A stretch of 64,000 nt of DNA from Sphingobacterium sp. GTDB lineage: Bacteria > Bacteroidota > Bacteroidia > Sphingobacteriales > Sphingobacteriaceae. The DNA lies in NCBI GenBank assembly GCA_031286695.1, contig JAITTY010000013.1, positions 1-64,000 on the forward strand, in the 5' to 3' direction. Of the stretch, positions 8,538 to 17,138 are shown piece after piece (position 1 is the stretch's first letter; every line of letters begins with the position of its first letter). Below the pieces are notes generated by a model. It saw only the letters and a list, made by a program, of their open reading frames with translations, did no database searches and was not told the DNA's origin. A program made the translations under genes and the position numbers.

Positions 8538-8936
8538 ATGAAGAGGATGACAAAAATTCGATATTTATTTTTAGTTGGTTTAACCATACTCTTAGGATTG
8601 CTCTCACGCAAAATATCAGCCATACCTCCCATTACTGGAGATGTGCTTTATGCGGTGATGATTTATTGGTTGTCGCGATTTTTATTTACGGGGAAATCAT
8701 TGTTATTTTCTTTTGTAGCTACAATCATTTTTTGTTTTAGCATCGAGTTTTTACAACTTGTACAATGTCCATTACTTAGATCGATAAGAAGCAATCCCCT
8801 ACTGCGGCTAGTATTTGGTCAGGGTTTTCTGTGGTCAGATCTAGTCGCCTATTGTATTGGAACCATCGGTGCTGCTTTATGGGACTATACGAGGTCTCGA
8901 AAAATAGACATGACAGACAAAGTGCGGGATAAATAG
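8538..8936 (+). CDS. DUF2809 family membrane protein
   Basis: A 132-aa protein with four hydrophobic segments. The central G-D-V-L-Y-A-V-M-I-Y-W-L and the S-I-E-F-L-Q-L segment, together with the W-S-D-L-V-A-Y-C-I-G-T tail, match the DUF2809 pattern. The family has no known biochemical function. Its stop is two bases from the convergent VOC gene stop, with no terminator between them. Confidence 0.75.
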   Translation: MKRMTKIRYLFLVGLTILLGLLSRKISAIPPITGDVLYAVMIYWLSRFLFTGKSLLFSFVATIIFCFSIEFLQLVQCPLLRSIRSNPLLRLVFGQGFLWSDLVAYCIGTIGAALWDYTRSRKIDMTDKVRDK

Positions 8937-8938
8937 CT

Positions 8939-9457
8939 TTACTTGGTGGTTTTAGCTCCCATATCCTTTCCCATCTTTTCGTAAACAACATCATTAGGCT
9001 GCCAAAGTTCTATTTTATTCCCTTCGATATCCATGATATGAACAAATTTACCATAGTCAAATGATTCGATGGTATCAAGAACTGTGACCCCCTCTTTTTT
9101 CAATGCATCGACCAATAGCTCCATGTTTTCTACGCGATAATTGATCATAAAGTCTTTATCTGAGGGGGCAAAATAAGTTGTATTTTCTTTAAAAGGGCTC
9201 CATTGCGTAAATCCTTTTTTTGTACTATCGCCCCCCTGATACCACTCAAATACGGCGCCATACGAGTTTGTCGTTAGGCCTAAGTGCTCGGCATACCAGG
9301 CCCTAAGTTTTTTGGGATCCTTGCACTTAAAGAAAACTCCACCAATTCCGGTCACTCTTTTTAACGTCGTGGTTCTACTCGGATGTGTCAAGTTATTAAA
9401 AGCATATCCCATTCCAAATGCCAATAAGATAGTTCCGACAAATAAGGTTCTTTTCAT
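8939..9457 (-). CDS. Exported VOC (glyoxalase/bleomycin-resistance fold) protein
   Basis: A 172-aa protein. After an N-terminal hydrophobic segment (MKRTLFVGTILLAFGMGYAF) that should act as signal or anchor, a single VOC domain begins at I-G-G-V-F-F-K-C-K-D-P-K-K-L-R-A-W-Y. The E-G-N-K-I-E-L-W-Q-P end motif contributes the usual metal ligand Glu. VOC enzymes use a metal for isomerisation, dioxygenation or thiol transfer; most are cytoplasmic, so an exported form is unusual. Substrate unknown. Confidence 0.8.
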   Translation of the reverse strand: MKRTLFVGTILLAFGMGYAFNNLTHPSRTTTLKRVTGIGGVFFKCKDPKKLRAWYAEHLGLTTNSYGAVFEWYQGGDSTKKGFTQWSPFKENTTYFAPSDKDFMINYRVENMELLVDALKKEGVTVLDTIESFDYGKFVHIMDIEGNKIELWQPNDVVYEKMGKDMGAKTTK

Positions 9458-9638
9458 TATACAATAAGATTACATACAACTTGCTTCAATCTCTTTCGAA
9501 TTTAATGTTTTCCCTTCAGAGATTAGTGAAAAACGAGATTGTATTTATACATTTGATTTTCATAAGATTCGCCCTCCTACCGGAGGAACAATTTTAGATA
9601 AATCACTGATAGTTACTGTGTTTATAATAGATAGATTT

Positions 9639-10664
9639 ATGTATAACTTTAAAAATGATTATTCGGAAGGGGCACATCCTCACATTTTAGAGAAACTTGT
9701 TGAAACCAATCTGATACAGCAATTGGGTTATGGAGAGGATGATTATTCGAAAGAAGCAAAGACGATTTTAAGAAATAAGATTGATAACCAGCATGCTGTT
9801 ATCCATTTTTTATCTGGGGGAACACAAACAAATCTGCTTGTTATATCCTTTCTCTTACGTGTGCATGAGGCGGTGATCAGTGCAAAAACAGGGCATATAT
9901 CTGCAAATGAAACTGGTGCTATAGAAGCAACTGGACATAAAGTCATTACTGTTGAAACAGCGGACGGAAAATTGACACCTGAAGATATCACCAAGACACT
10001 AAACGACCATGCTTTGGCACCACATGTGGTAAAGCCACGGATAGTTTATATTTCTAATTCGACTGAAATCGGCACGATATATTCTTTGGCAGAGCTGAAA
10101 GCGCTATACCTATGCTGTCAGCAGCAGCAACTGTTGCTTTACTTGGATGGTGCACGCCTAGGTCATGCCTTGACTGCAGAAAACAACGATCTAACATTTG
10201 CAGCTATCGCTAAGTACAGTGATGTTTTCTATATTGGTGGAACAAAAAATGGTGCGCTTTTAGGGGAAGCAGTTGTGTTTAATCGCCCCGATTTAGCGCA
10301 GGATTTTGATTATGCAATTAAACAGAAGGGTGCTATGCTCGCTAAAGGCAGAGTGCTTTCCATTCAATTTCTAGTGCTATTTAAAGATGATCTGTATCTT
10401 GAACTGGCATGGAAAGCGAATTCACTTGCTATGCGGATGGCGAAGGCCATCAAGGATAGAGGTTATTCTTTTCTCACGGATTCCACGACAAATCAGATTT
10501 TCCCAATTTTACCTAAATCAGTCATCAATACACTGCTTTTAGATTATCAATTTTATATATGGAAGGAAATAGATCATGATCATGCAGCAATCCGTTTGAT
10601 TACCTCCTGGGCCACAGACGAGACACAGGTCAATAACTTCATAAACGACATACTGAATTCATAG
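9639..10664 (+). CDS. Threonine-aldolase-like PLP enzyme (beta-eliminating lyase family)
   Basis: I prefer the ATG at 9639 because family members start with an F-K-N-D-Y-S-E-G-A-H-P motif; an ATG at 9618 would add seven residues. The protein is a fold-type I PLP enzyme: S-G-G-T-Q-T-N phosphate-binding loop, Y-L-D-G-A-R-L with the PLP-interacting Asp, and the Schiff-base Lys in F-Y-I-G-G-T-K-N-G-A (K203). Low-specificity L-threonine aldolases cleave threonine or allo-threonine to glycine and acetaldehyde. It is transcribed alone, ending at a bidirectional terminator. Confidence 0.85.
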   Translation: MYNFKNDYSEGAHPHILEKLVETNLIQQLGYGEDDYSKEAKTILRNKIDNQHAVIHFLSGGTQTNLLVISFLLRVHEAVISAKTGHISANETGAIEATGHKVITVETADGKLTPEDITKTLNDHALAPHVVKPRIVYISNSTEIGTIYSLAELKALYLCCQQQQLLLYLDGARLGHALTAENNDLTFAAIAKYSDVFYIGGTKNGALLGEAVVFNRPDLAQDFDYAIKQKGAMLAKGRVLSIQFLVLFKDDLYLELAWKANSLAMRMAKAIKDRGYSFLTDSTTNQIFPILPKSVINTLLLDYQFYIWKEIDHDHAAIRLITSWATDETQVNNFINDILNS

Positions 10665-10700
10665 GCGGCTCAACACCTTGCTCATCTAGATCATAAACGA

Positions 10701-10738
10701 AAACACCCAATAAGTAACCATATACTTATTGGGCGTTT
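10701..10738. terminator. Bidirectional terminator between convergent genes
   Basis: A 16-bp stem (10701-10716 with 10723-10738, one mismatch) with a short AT loop sits between the convergent aldolase-like and aquaporin genes. Confidence 0.85.
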
Positions 10739-10756
10739 CCTATAAAATTAAAAAGA

Positions 10757-11473
10757 CTAATCTTTAGGTTCCAGTGCTTTCCACACTCCTGCTGCTACAG
10801 CCGCTCCTACGAGAGGCGCAACAATAAACAGCCAAAGCTGTGATAATGCCTGTCCACCGGCCAGAACTGCGGGTCCAAATGAACGGGCTGGATTAACCGA
10901 TGTACCTGTCACCGGAATAGCTACTAAATGGATCAGAAGAAGTGTAAAGCCGATAGCGAGTCCGGCCATTGTACTATTGCCCACCTTCGAAGTCGTTGCC
11001 AGGATCACAAATAGAAAGATAAAGGTTAATACAGCTTCAATCAGAAAGGCCGAAACAGTGCCATATTCGTTTTGATAGCCCTTACCCCAGCCGTTTGAAC
11101 CATAAGCCCACTCACCTGCGGTAAATCCGCCCAATTGCCCGCTTAAAATCTGCTGGAGCACAAATGCACCCAAGAGCGCACCGATAAATTGAGCGACAAT
11201 ATAGACGATCGCATCCTTGGCAGACATTCTTCCTGCCAATAATACGCCAACTGTCACCGCAGGATTAATATGACAGCCAGAAATTCCCCCAATTGCGTAG
11301 GCGAAAACGACAACCGATAGACCGAAAGCGACGGCAATACCCAAGAGCCCCAGCCCAGAAAGGCCACCCATGGTGTTGGCTCCTGCAATAGCGGCTGCTC
11401 CGCAGCCAAAAAGCACCAAACCAAATGTTCCAATGAGTTCGGCGACAAATTTTGAAGATGTTTTAATTTCCAT
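10757..11473 (-). CDS. aqpZ: Aquaporin Z-type water channel (MIP family)
   Basis: A 238-aa integral membrane protein with six transmembrane helices and two NPA half-helices: N70-P71-A72 (CHINPAVTVG) and N194-P195-A196 (SVNPARSFGP). The selectivity filter residues H182, T191 and R197 are those of water-selective AqpZ rather than glycerol facilitators. It is expected in the inner membrane as a tetramer moving water during osmotic change. It is a single gene, with a bidirectional terminator on its downstream side. Confidence 0.95.
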   Translation of the reverse strand: MEIKTSSKFVAELIGTFGLVLFGCGAAAIAGANTMGGLSGLGLLGIAVAFGLSVVVFAYAIGGISGCHINPAVTVGVLLAGRMSAKDAIVYIVAQFIGALLGAFVLQQILSGQLGGFTAGEWAYGSNGWGKGYQNEYGTVSAFLIEAVLTFIFLFVILATTSKVGNSTMAGLAIGFTLLLIHLVAIPVTGTSVNPARSFGPAVLAGGQALSQLWLFIVAPLVGAAVAAGVWKALEPKD

Positions 11474-11598
11474 ATGAATCTGTTTATAACTTAGTTAACT
11501 CTAATTTAATCATTTTCCATATAAAATTATACTGCTAAATAAATTATTGTAGAACAATATCCACACAGGTAAAAAACAACTCAAACAAGATTTCGAAA

Positions 11599-13812
11599 TT
11601 AATTTAGCCAGATTTCATCACAGGCGATAAGTGCCTTTCGCTTCGGATGGTACCTCCATTCAGGTAATTTTGGCAATGGTTCAGCATAAACCTTGACCAC
11701 TTTGATATGGTCATTTATTAATGCGCGATAACGGACCTTCTCCAAGGTATAATCCTCTTCTACAGATTCAAGCTTATGGAAAAGTACTTCCTGAAAATCC
11801 GTACCATTCTTAGACACAGAAATCCTGATTTCCTTCGGTGGAAATATCCAATGCCTGGCGTCCTTTAGAAAATTAAGCTCAATGGTATCTATCTGCTTCT
11901 CCTGTTTAAAATCAAAAGTGATATCTATTGGATCACCATTCCACAACAGCCAATTATAACTATAATCCATATAACCGGGTACGCTATCCGTTAGTGTCTT
12001 CAGTCCGTTAGCAGGGAAAGAAGGATCAAACGGGTATTTCAATTTTATAGTTGCATCCGAGGCTTTGTTCGCTCTAACGCCAGCGTTGAATATCTCCATC
12101 CACTCCTTTGCATAGCCATCTGGGGATAGTCCACCCTCGGCGAGCTCCACGACGCCTAGTTTTTTGGCATCTTCAACAAATTGTTTTACTTTACGGCTGA
12201 CATTGGGTCTTACCCTCCAGCGTCCCTCCTTTTGCTCAAATATACCGTGTTGATGCGGACCATAAAATCTGGCTTGTTGCAAATACGTATAATCCAGTCC
12301 CAATCCAATACGTCTAACACGCGACTCCAACATTGGATTTCCTTCACTGGCAACTTCGGCCTTTTCCAGTAATGTACTATACTGGTCCATGGCTTCTGGA
12401 CTTAAAAAGTCCTTTCTATTGTCAATTGGATTTCCATAGATCGACAGCGCTGACGAGGCTCCGGGCAAATGATTTCTTCGTTGGACGAGATAGGCTTTGA
12501 TAAACGGTCCAGCCTGACCATAATAGCCCTCGATAAACTCGTCGGTTAGCTGCTTTTCTGAAAGCCCTGTATTCCAGGCGAGATTAGCCAATACATAGGC
12601 GTTTAGTTCAGCCATATCACTATATGTGCCTCCGCCCCCCTGCAAAAAGACTCCTTCAATACCCTGTGACTTCAAGTACTGCAAACTCGATTCCATCGTA
12701 CCTTGGATTGGAAAAGGTGCAAGATAATTGGTAAACTGTGTCAGATAATCCCATACAAATACATGTTTAGCCTTAGCTTTCCAAGCCCCCAATTGTCTAC
12801 GGAATGCTGCCGCAGAAGGTTCACTCTCCATGTCATTTTTTCTAAAAGCATCGATATTACTTAAAATAACGGTGACATTATCTGCAACACGAAGCTGTGC
12901 TGGAGCATTTGCAGATTCCAGATAGGCCAGTGTAGTGAATTTCTTGTCGGGAAATTGAGCAGCTACTCTATTTACGAAACGGATCAATGAGCCCTGTGGC
13001 CCACCTTCTTTCCTATCAATAGCCTGGCAACGATCACAGGTACAGCTACCGATATCATCGTTAGCCGCAATGGACCAGTAGATAGCCGCCGGATTTTCGA
13101 GCATCTTTTGTTTAAAATAGGCTACTGTGTGATGAAAAACTTCCTCATTGGATAAACAAAGTTGAATAGGCTGACGTTTTCCATCATATAAAGAATAATA
13201 TTCAGGATGATCTTTAAAATAAATTGATGGCGGTAATATTTTACTAAAGTTATGCCCCCAATCGCCCCATCTTTCCTCCAGATTATGCAATCCATACCAA
13301 TCCATATACTCCTGATCTAACTCCACAGGGAAATAAACCTCTCTAAACTTAAAATCGGGTTTGGCATAAATCTTTAAGTCTGAATCTACAGCTAAGAGCG
13401 TTAATTTGGGGATATATGTATTTTCCTTGCCTACATACCATTTTCTCCCGCCTATGATATCCCTTACATACCGATAGGCTGCAAACAATACACCTTTGCC
13501 ACTTCCTTTGATATAGATACTATTCCTTACAGCTTGAATGGAATAACTATCCTCAGGGAATGCACTGCTTATAGGCATTTTCTCTAAAAAAATGGAACGG
13601 GTTCCTTCCAATGTAGCGCCTATTGCAAACTTGGTACCTGTGCTTTCCGCCGTAAATACGTTGATAACGTCCACAGCTTTTTGTAAGACAGGATCCTGCA
13701 TATTGGCTTGAATTACATAATCCGTTTTTCCATTTTCAACCAATGTAATTCTTTCCTTACCTTGAACTATCGTTACAATAGACAATAAGCATAACATAAA
13801 CTTCCACATCAT
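11599..13812 (-). CDS. DUF4838 domain protein, probable exported glycan-active enzyme
   Basis: A 737-aa protein with an N-terminal signal peptide (MMWKFMLCLLSIVTIVQG). The region up to about residue 130 has the alpha/beta shape of the accessory domain of glycosidases such as GH20/GH67. The DUF4838 core follows, recognisable by C-T-C-D-R-C-Q-A-I-D and the downstream S-L-I-R-F-V-N-R-V-A segment. The last 150 residues look like a discoidin-type beta-sandwich (W-L-L-W-N-G-D-P-I-D-I-T-F-D-F). Bacteroidota relatives occur with polysaccharide utilisation genes, but no SusC/D pair is adjacent here and the substrate is unknown. Confidence 0.8.
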   Translation of the reverse strand: MMWKFMLCLLSIVTIVQGKERITLVENGKTDYVIQANMQDPVLQKAVDVINVFTAESTGTKFAIGATLEGTRSIFLEKMPISSAFPEDSYSIQAVRNSIYIKGSGKGVLFAAYRYVRDIIGGRKWYVGKENTYIPKLTLLAVDSDLKIYAKPDFKFREVYFPVELDQEYMDWYGLHNLEERWGDWGHNFSKILPPSIYFKDHPEYYSLYDGKRQPIQLCLSNEEVFHHTVAYFKQKMLENPAAIYWSIAANDDIGSCTCDRCQAIDRKEGGPQGSLIRFVNRVAAQFPDKKFTTLAYLESANAPAQLRVADNVTVILSNIDAFRKNDMESEPSAAAFRRQLGAWKAKAKHVFVWDYLTQFTNYLAPFPIQGTMESSLQYLKSQGIEGVFLQGGGGTYSDMAELNAYVLANLAWNTGLSEKQLTDEFIEGYYGQAGPFIKAYLVQRRNHLPGASSALSIYGNPIDNRKDFLSPEAMDQYSTLLEKAEVASEGNPMLESRVRRIGLGLDYTYLQQARFYGPHQHGIFEQKEGRWRVRPNVSRKVKQFVEDAKKLGVVELAEGGLSPDGYAKEWMEIFNAGVRANKASDATIKLKYPFDPSFPANGLKTLTDSVPGYMDYSYNWLLWNGDPIDITFDFKQEKQIDTIELNFLKDARHWIFPPKEIRISVSKNGTDFQEVLFHKLESVEEDYTLEKVRYRALINDHIKVVKVYAEPLPKLPEWRYHPKRKALIACDEIWLN

Positions 13813-13862
13813 ATTAAAAATACTTCCAGCCCCCCTAAGTGTAAAGCATCTATTTTCTAAAA

Positions 13863-14243
13863 CTAAGCATGGCCGATTCTTAAACGTACACGTGAAATCA
13901 GTTCAGAAGGAGCAATGGGTTTTTTAATATAATCATTCGCACCAACCTCAAATCCTTCTACAATGCTGTTATCATCACGGTAGCCAGAAATAATAATAAC
14001 AGGCACCTGATTATTCGTATTGCCCTTTCTAATGCGATCAATAATTTCGTAACCATTGGCAAAAGGTAATGCCAGATCCGTTATGACTAAATCAATTGTT
14101 TCGTCAGAAACCAATGCGAGTGCTTCTTTGCCAGATTTGGCAAGCAATAGATCATAGCCCTCCCTAACAAGAACAAATTGCATTGTGCCCAATAGAATTT
14201 CATTATCTTCGATAACAAGAATTCTCTTTTTTTCGTTCCCCAT
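13863..14243 (-). CDS. Single-domain response regulator (CheY-like)
   Basis: A 126-aa receiver domain alone: acidic residues E12/D13, phospho-acceptor D56 (LVITDLALPF), the conserved Ser/Thr region I-I-I-S-G-Y-R-D-D and Lys in Y-I-K-K-P. With no output domain it should act through protein contacts or in a phosphorelay. No partner kinase is adjacent; several kinases occur elsewhere in this window. Confidence 0.92.
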   Translation of the reverse strand: MGNEKKRILVIEDNEILLGTMQFVLVREGYDLLLAKSGKEALALVSDETIDLVITDLALPFANGYEIIDRIRKGNTNNQVPVIIISGYRDDNSIVEGFEVGANDYIKKPIAPSELISRVRLRIGHA

Positions 14244-14411
14244 AGCGGTAAATTTTTAGTTTTTCACAGTGGTACAAAGTTTCGAAAAAAAAGAAAAACT
14301 CCTTGTAGATTAACAACTACAACCCTATTAAAAGCATTTAAACAAAGAATTTAATCATTAGCTTTAATTTAAATGACATTGCAATGACATCTAAACCAAG
14401 CGATATAAAAG

Positions 14412-15491
14412 TTAAACAACTAAACTAGTATGTAAAATTTCAACTTCTCGGATTAGATGGCGGATAATATCCGCTGTCGATAGTTCACTGTAAGGGTGAA
14501 TGGATTGCCCGGCCCAAATATTTACAAAATCAACCTTTTGATGCGCCCTTGCTACCTTTCTTAATTCGCCCGTCAACTTATTTTGATAAGGGTACGGCAG
14601 GATCTTTTTCGAAGCATCCAAAACTTCGATAAACTTATTCTTAATCCCTCTGGCATAACGTCCTGAAAAGCTTCTTGTCAATACAATCTCCGATTCCTGC
14701 ACCTGTGAAAGGCGCTTTTTCTCAAAATCTTGCAAGGCGCTCTCTTTAGATCTAAGCAGTAAACTACCGATCTGATAACCGGCAGCTCCCAATAGCGTCG
14801 CCGACTGGATAGTCCTTCCATTATAAAGGCCTCCGGCATAAATTAAAGGAACACTGACCTGTTCTTTCACTTGTGGCAGCAGGGAAAATCCGCCGATCTC
14901 CGGAACAGGCATCTCATCAAAACTTCCACGATGCCCTCCAGCCTCCAATCCCTGCACACAGATAATATCGATACCCGCCTCTTCCAAAGCTATAGCCTCC
15001 CTCACCGAAGTACATGTACCAATAATAGTTACATCATTATCCTTCAGGCGTTTTATACTCTGCGTATCTAAATTACCAAAAGTAAAGCTTACGACTTTAC
15101 AGGGATGCGCTAGAATAGCGTCGATTTGCTCTCTATAATCGGTTATACGAATGCTATCAAGTGCTGGTAAAGTCACTTCTAGGTCATGCGCCCTGGCGAG
15201 TTCCTCCACAAAGACCTTTGTCTCGTTGTATTGTGCACGCAAATCAGCTGATATCTCTGGAATAGTATTCACAAAAATATTGACAGCAAAGGGGGTATTC
15301 AAATTTGCAGCTGTTGAACGAATCAGATCGCTGCAGCGATCTGCTGGAAGATCGCCTAAAGATAAGGAGCCGAGCGCACCGGCACGCGAGGCCGCAATAA
15401 CCATTTCGGGGGTAGTAACACCAAACATGGGGGCCTGGATAATTGGATATTCAGTACCTATTAATTGTGTGATTTGATTTGACCACTTCAT
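14412..15491 (-). CDS. Nitronate monooxygenase (2-nitropropane dioxygenase family)
   Basis: A 359-aa FMN-dependent TIM-barrel enzyme of normal length. It begins I-G-T-E-Y-P-I-I-Q-A-P-M-F-G-V-T-T-P-E, carries the diagnostic Q-G-L-E-A-G-G-H-R-G-S-F loop with the catalytic His, and has the phosphate-binding V-P-L-I-Y-A-G-G-L-Y-N-G segment. The family oxidises alkyl nitronates with O2, detoxifying compounds such as propionate-3-nitronate; some members are plain NAD(P)H flavin reductases. It diverges from the 2-hydroxyacid dehydrogenase. Confidence 0.88.
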   Translation of the reverse strand: MKWSNQITQLIGTEYPIIQAPMFGVTTPEMVIAASRAGALGSLSLGDLPADRCSDLIRSTAANLNTPFAVNIFVNTIPEISADLRAQYNETKVFVEELARAHDLEVTLPALDSIRITDYREQIDAILAHPCKVVSFTFGNLDTQSIKRLKDNDVTIIGTCTSVREAIALEEAGIDIICVQGLEAGGHRGSFDEMPVPEIGGFSLLPQVKEQVSVPLIYAGGLYNGRTIQSATLLGAAGYQIGSLLLRSKESALQDFEKKRLSQVQESEIVLTRSFSGRYARGIKNKFIEVLDASKKILPYPYQNKLTGELRKVARAHQKVDFVNIWAGQSIHPYSELSTADIIRHLIREVEILHTSLVV

Positions 15492-15672
15492 ATCAGGGAT
15501 AATTTTTAATCATTAAAAATCGACGATAATACCGTTATTGTGATTGCTCTAATTTAGATCTTTTTAGCACAAAATATACGATGCTGTTGATAAAAAGATC
15601 CTGGAAAGCGCATACCAAATAACCGATTTATACCGTATATTTAGAATATCGTATTACGTAACAATCAATTTT

Positions 15673-16665
15673 ATGAAAATCGCCTTCTTTTCGACAAAAC
15701 CTTACGACAAATTATTCTTTGAACAGGAAAATAGCACTTATGGTTTTCAGTTTAATTTCTATGAAACGCATTTAGGTCCGCATATCGTCAATGCTATTGA
15801 AGATGAAAAAGTTGTCTGTGCATTCGTCAATGATAAACTAAACCGACAGGTTATTGAGATACTTGCACAAAAGGGTGTGGAACTCATCGCCTTGCGCTGT
15901 GCCGGTTTTAACAACGTTGACCTGGAAGCTGCTAAAGAGTTTGGAATAAAGGTTTGCAGGGTCCCCGCTTATTCACCTGAAGCTGTAGCCGAACATACAA
16001 TGGCTATGTTGCTCACCCTTAATCGAAAAACACATAAAGCTTATAATCGGGTAAGAGAGCAAAATTTTGCATTAAATGGTCTTTTGGGGTTTAACCTTTA
16101 CCAGAAAAAGATTGGGGTAATTGGTACAGGAAAAATTGGAAAGGCTTTTATCAAGATTGCATTGGGATTTGGCGCAAACGTCCTCGCCTATGATTTATTT
16201 CCAGATCCGCAACTGGCCGCACAAGGCGTCAGTTACAAATCATTGGATGAGGTATTTCAGGAATCGGATATCCTTTCACTTCATTGTCCGCTCACTCCCG
16301 AAAATCACTATCTCATTAATAAGGAATCTTTGGAGAAAATGAAAAATGGTGTTACTATTATTAATACGAGCAGAGGAAATCTCATCAACACCAACGATGT
16401 CATTAAGGCCCTTAAAGAACGAAAAATTGGCCTTCTCGGCATTGATGTTTATGAACAAGAAGAAAAGTTGTTTTTTAAAGACTTATCGACAACAATCATT
16501 GAAGATGAAACAATACAATTGTTGATGAGTTATCCGAATGTTCTGGTCACAGCACATCAGGCCTTTTTCACAACAGAAGCCTTAACAGAAATTTCGCAAA
16601 GAACCCTGCGAAGCATTGCTGACCTATCCACCAAAGGAACGACGGATGCAGAGGTCTTGTTGTAA
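15673..16665 (+). CDS. ldhA: D-2-hydroxyacid dehydrogenase (D-lactate dehydrogenase type)
   Basis: A 330-aa NAD-dependent dehydrogenase. The Rossmann motif is I-G-V-I-G-T-G-K-I-G-K-A-F; substrate-binding residues lie in A-L-R-C-A-G-F-N-N-V-D-L; the catalytic triad comes from N-T-S-R-G (Arg), D-V-Y-E-Q-E-E (Glu) and V-T-A-H-Q-A-F-F-T (His). This pattern fits fermentative D-lactate dehydrogenases, which reduce pyruvate to D-lactate. It is the last gene before a convergent HxlR regulator 16 bp away. Confidence 0.9.
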   Translation: MKIAFFSTKPYDKLFFEQENSTYGFQFNFYETHLGPHIVNAIEDEKVVCAFVNDKLNRQVIEILAQKGVELIALRCAGFNNVDLEAAKEFGIKVCRVPAYSPEAVAEHTMAMLLTLNRKTHKAYNRVREQNFALNGLLGFNLYQKKIGVIGTGKIGKAFIKIALGFGANVLAYDLFPDPQLAAQGVSYKSLDEVFQESDILSLHCPLTPENHYLINKESLEKMKNGVTIINTSRGNLINTNDVIKALKERKIGLLGIDVYEQEEKLFFKDLSTTIIEDETIQLLMSYPNVLVTAHQAFFTTEALTEISQRTLRSIADLSTKGTTDAEVLL

Positions 16666-16681
16666 AGGAACAGATAGCTGC

Positions 16682-17026
16682 CTACCCCCTTTCGCTTTTA
16701 TAACTTTCCCACCAGTCATCAAGTCTTTCGATGACTGGTAATAAAGTTTTGCCCAATTCACTAAGTTTATATTCCACTCGTGGCGGCGATTCAGCGTAAA
16801 TCTGTCTGCATAAAATACCATCCCGTTCAAGCTCACGGAGCTGAACAGTTAGTGTTGTTTGGGCCATATCTTCCATTTCCCGCCTCAATTCACCAAATCT
16901 TTTAGGGCATTGCTTGGCAATAGCTTTAATGAGCAGAACTTTCCATTTCCCCCCGATGATCTTAAAAATTCCGTTAACATCACAACAGGCCCCAAAATTT
17001 TCACTTTTTTTTTCATTCATAATCAT
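16682..17026 (-). CDS. HxlR-family transcriptional regulator
   Basis: A 114-aa winged-helix protein. C-x-V-x-x-x-F-K-I-I-G-G-K-W-K-V-L-L-I is the HxlR signature; recognition helix and wing follow (Q-T-T-L-T-V-Q-L-R-E-L-E-R-D-G-I-L). Two adjacent Cys residues (FGACCDV) precede helix 1 and could sense redox or electrophiles, as in some HxlR proteins; that is inference. It diverges from an MFS pump 112 bp away and probably controls it. An alternative ATG lies two codons in. Confidence 0.9.
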   Translation of the reverse strand: MIMNEKKSENFGACCDVNGIFKIIGGKWKVLLIKAIAKQCPKRFGELRREMEDMAQTTLTVQLRELERDGILCRQIYAESPPRVEYKLSELGKTLLPVIERLDDWWESYKSERG

Positions 17027-17059
17027 CTCATACTGACCATTAGTTCATAAAAACATACT

Positions 17060-17082
17060 AAGTACATAACTTATAACTACTT
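17060..17082. promoter_or_regulatory. Candidate operator between HxlR and MFS genes
   Basis: The divergent spacer contains a weak dyad, aagta (17060-17064) and tactt (17078-17082), 18 bp apart centre to centre. Its position suits a shared operator of the HxlR protein, but the symmetry is short and unproven. Confidence 0.3.
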
Positions 17083-17138
17083 GATTGTAAAAAATATCCA
17101 AACTATTTTTAACCGTAAAATTATTAAAAACTTTCTAT

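Noticed and set aside
11599..13812. Assignment of the DUF4838 protein to a specific glycosidase family such as GH67 or GH115
   Set aside because: Only the N-terminal fold resembles those families; I could not identify their catalytic residues.
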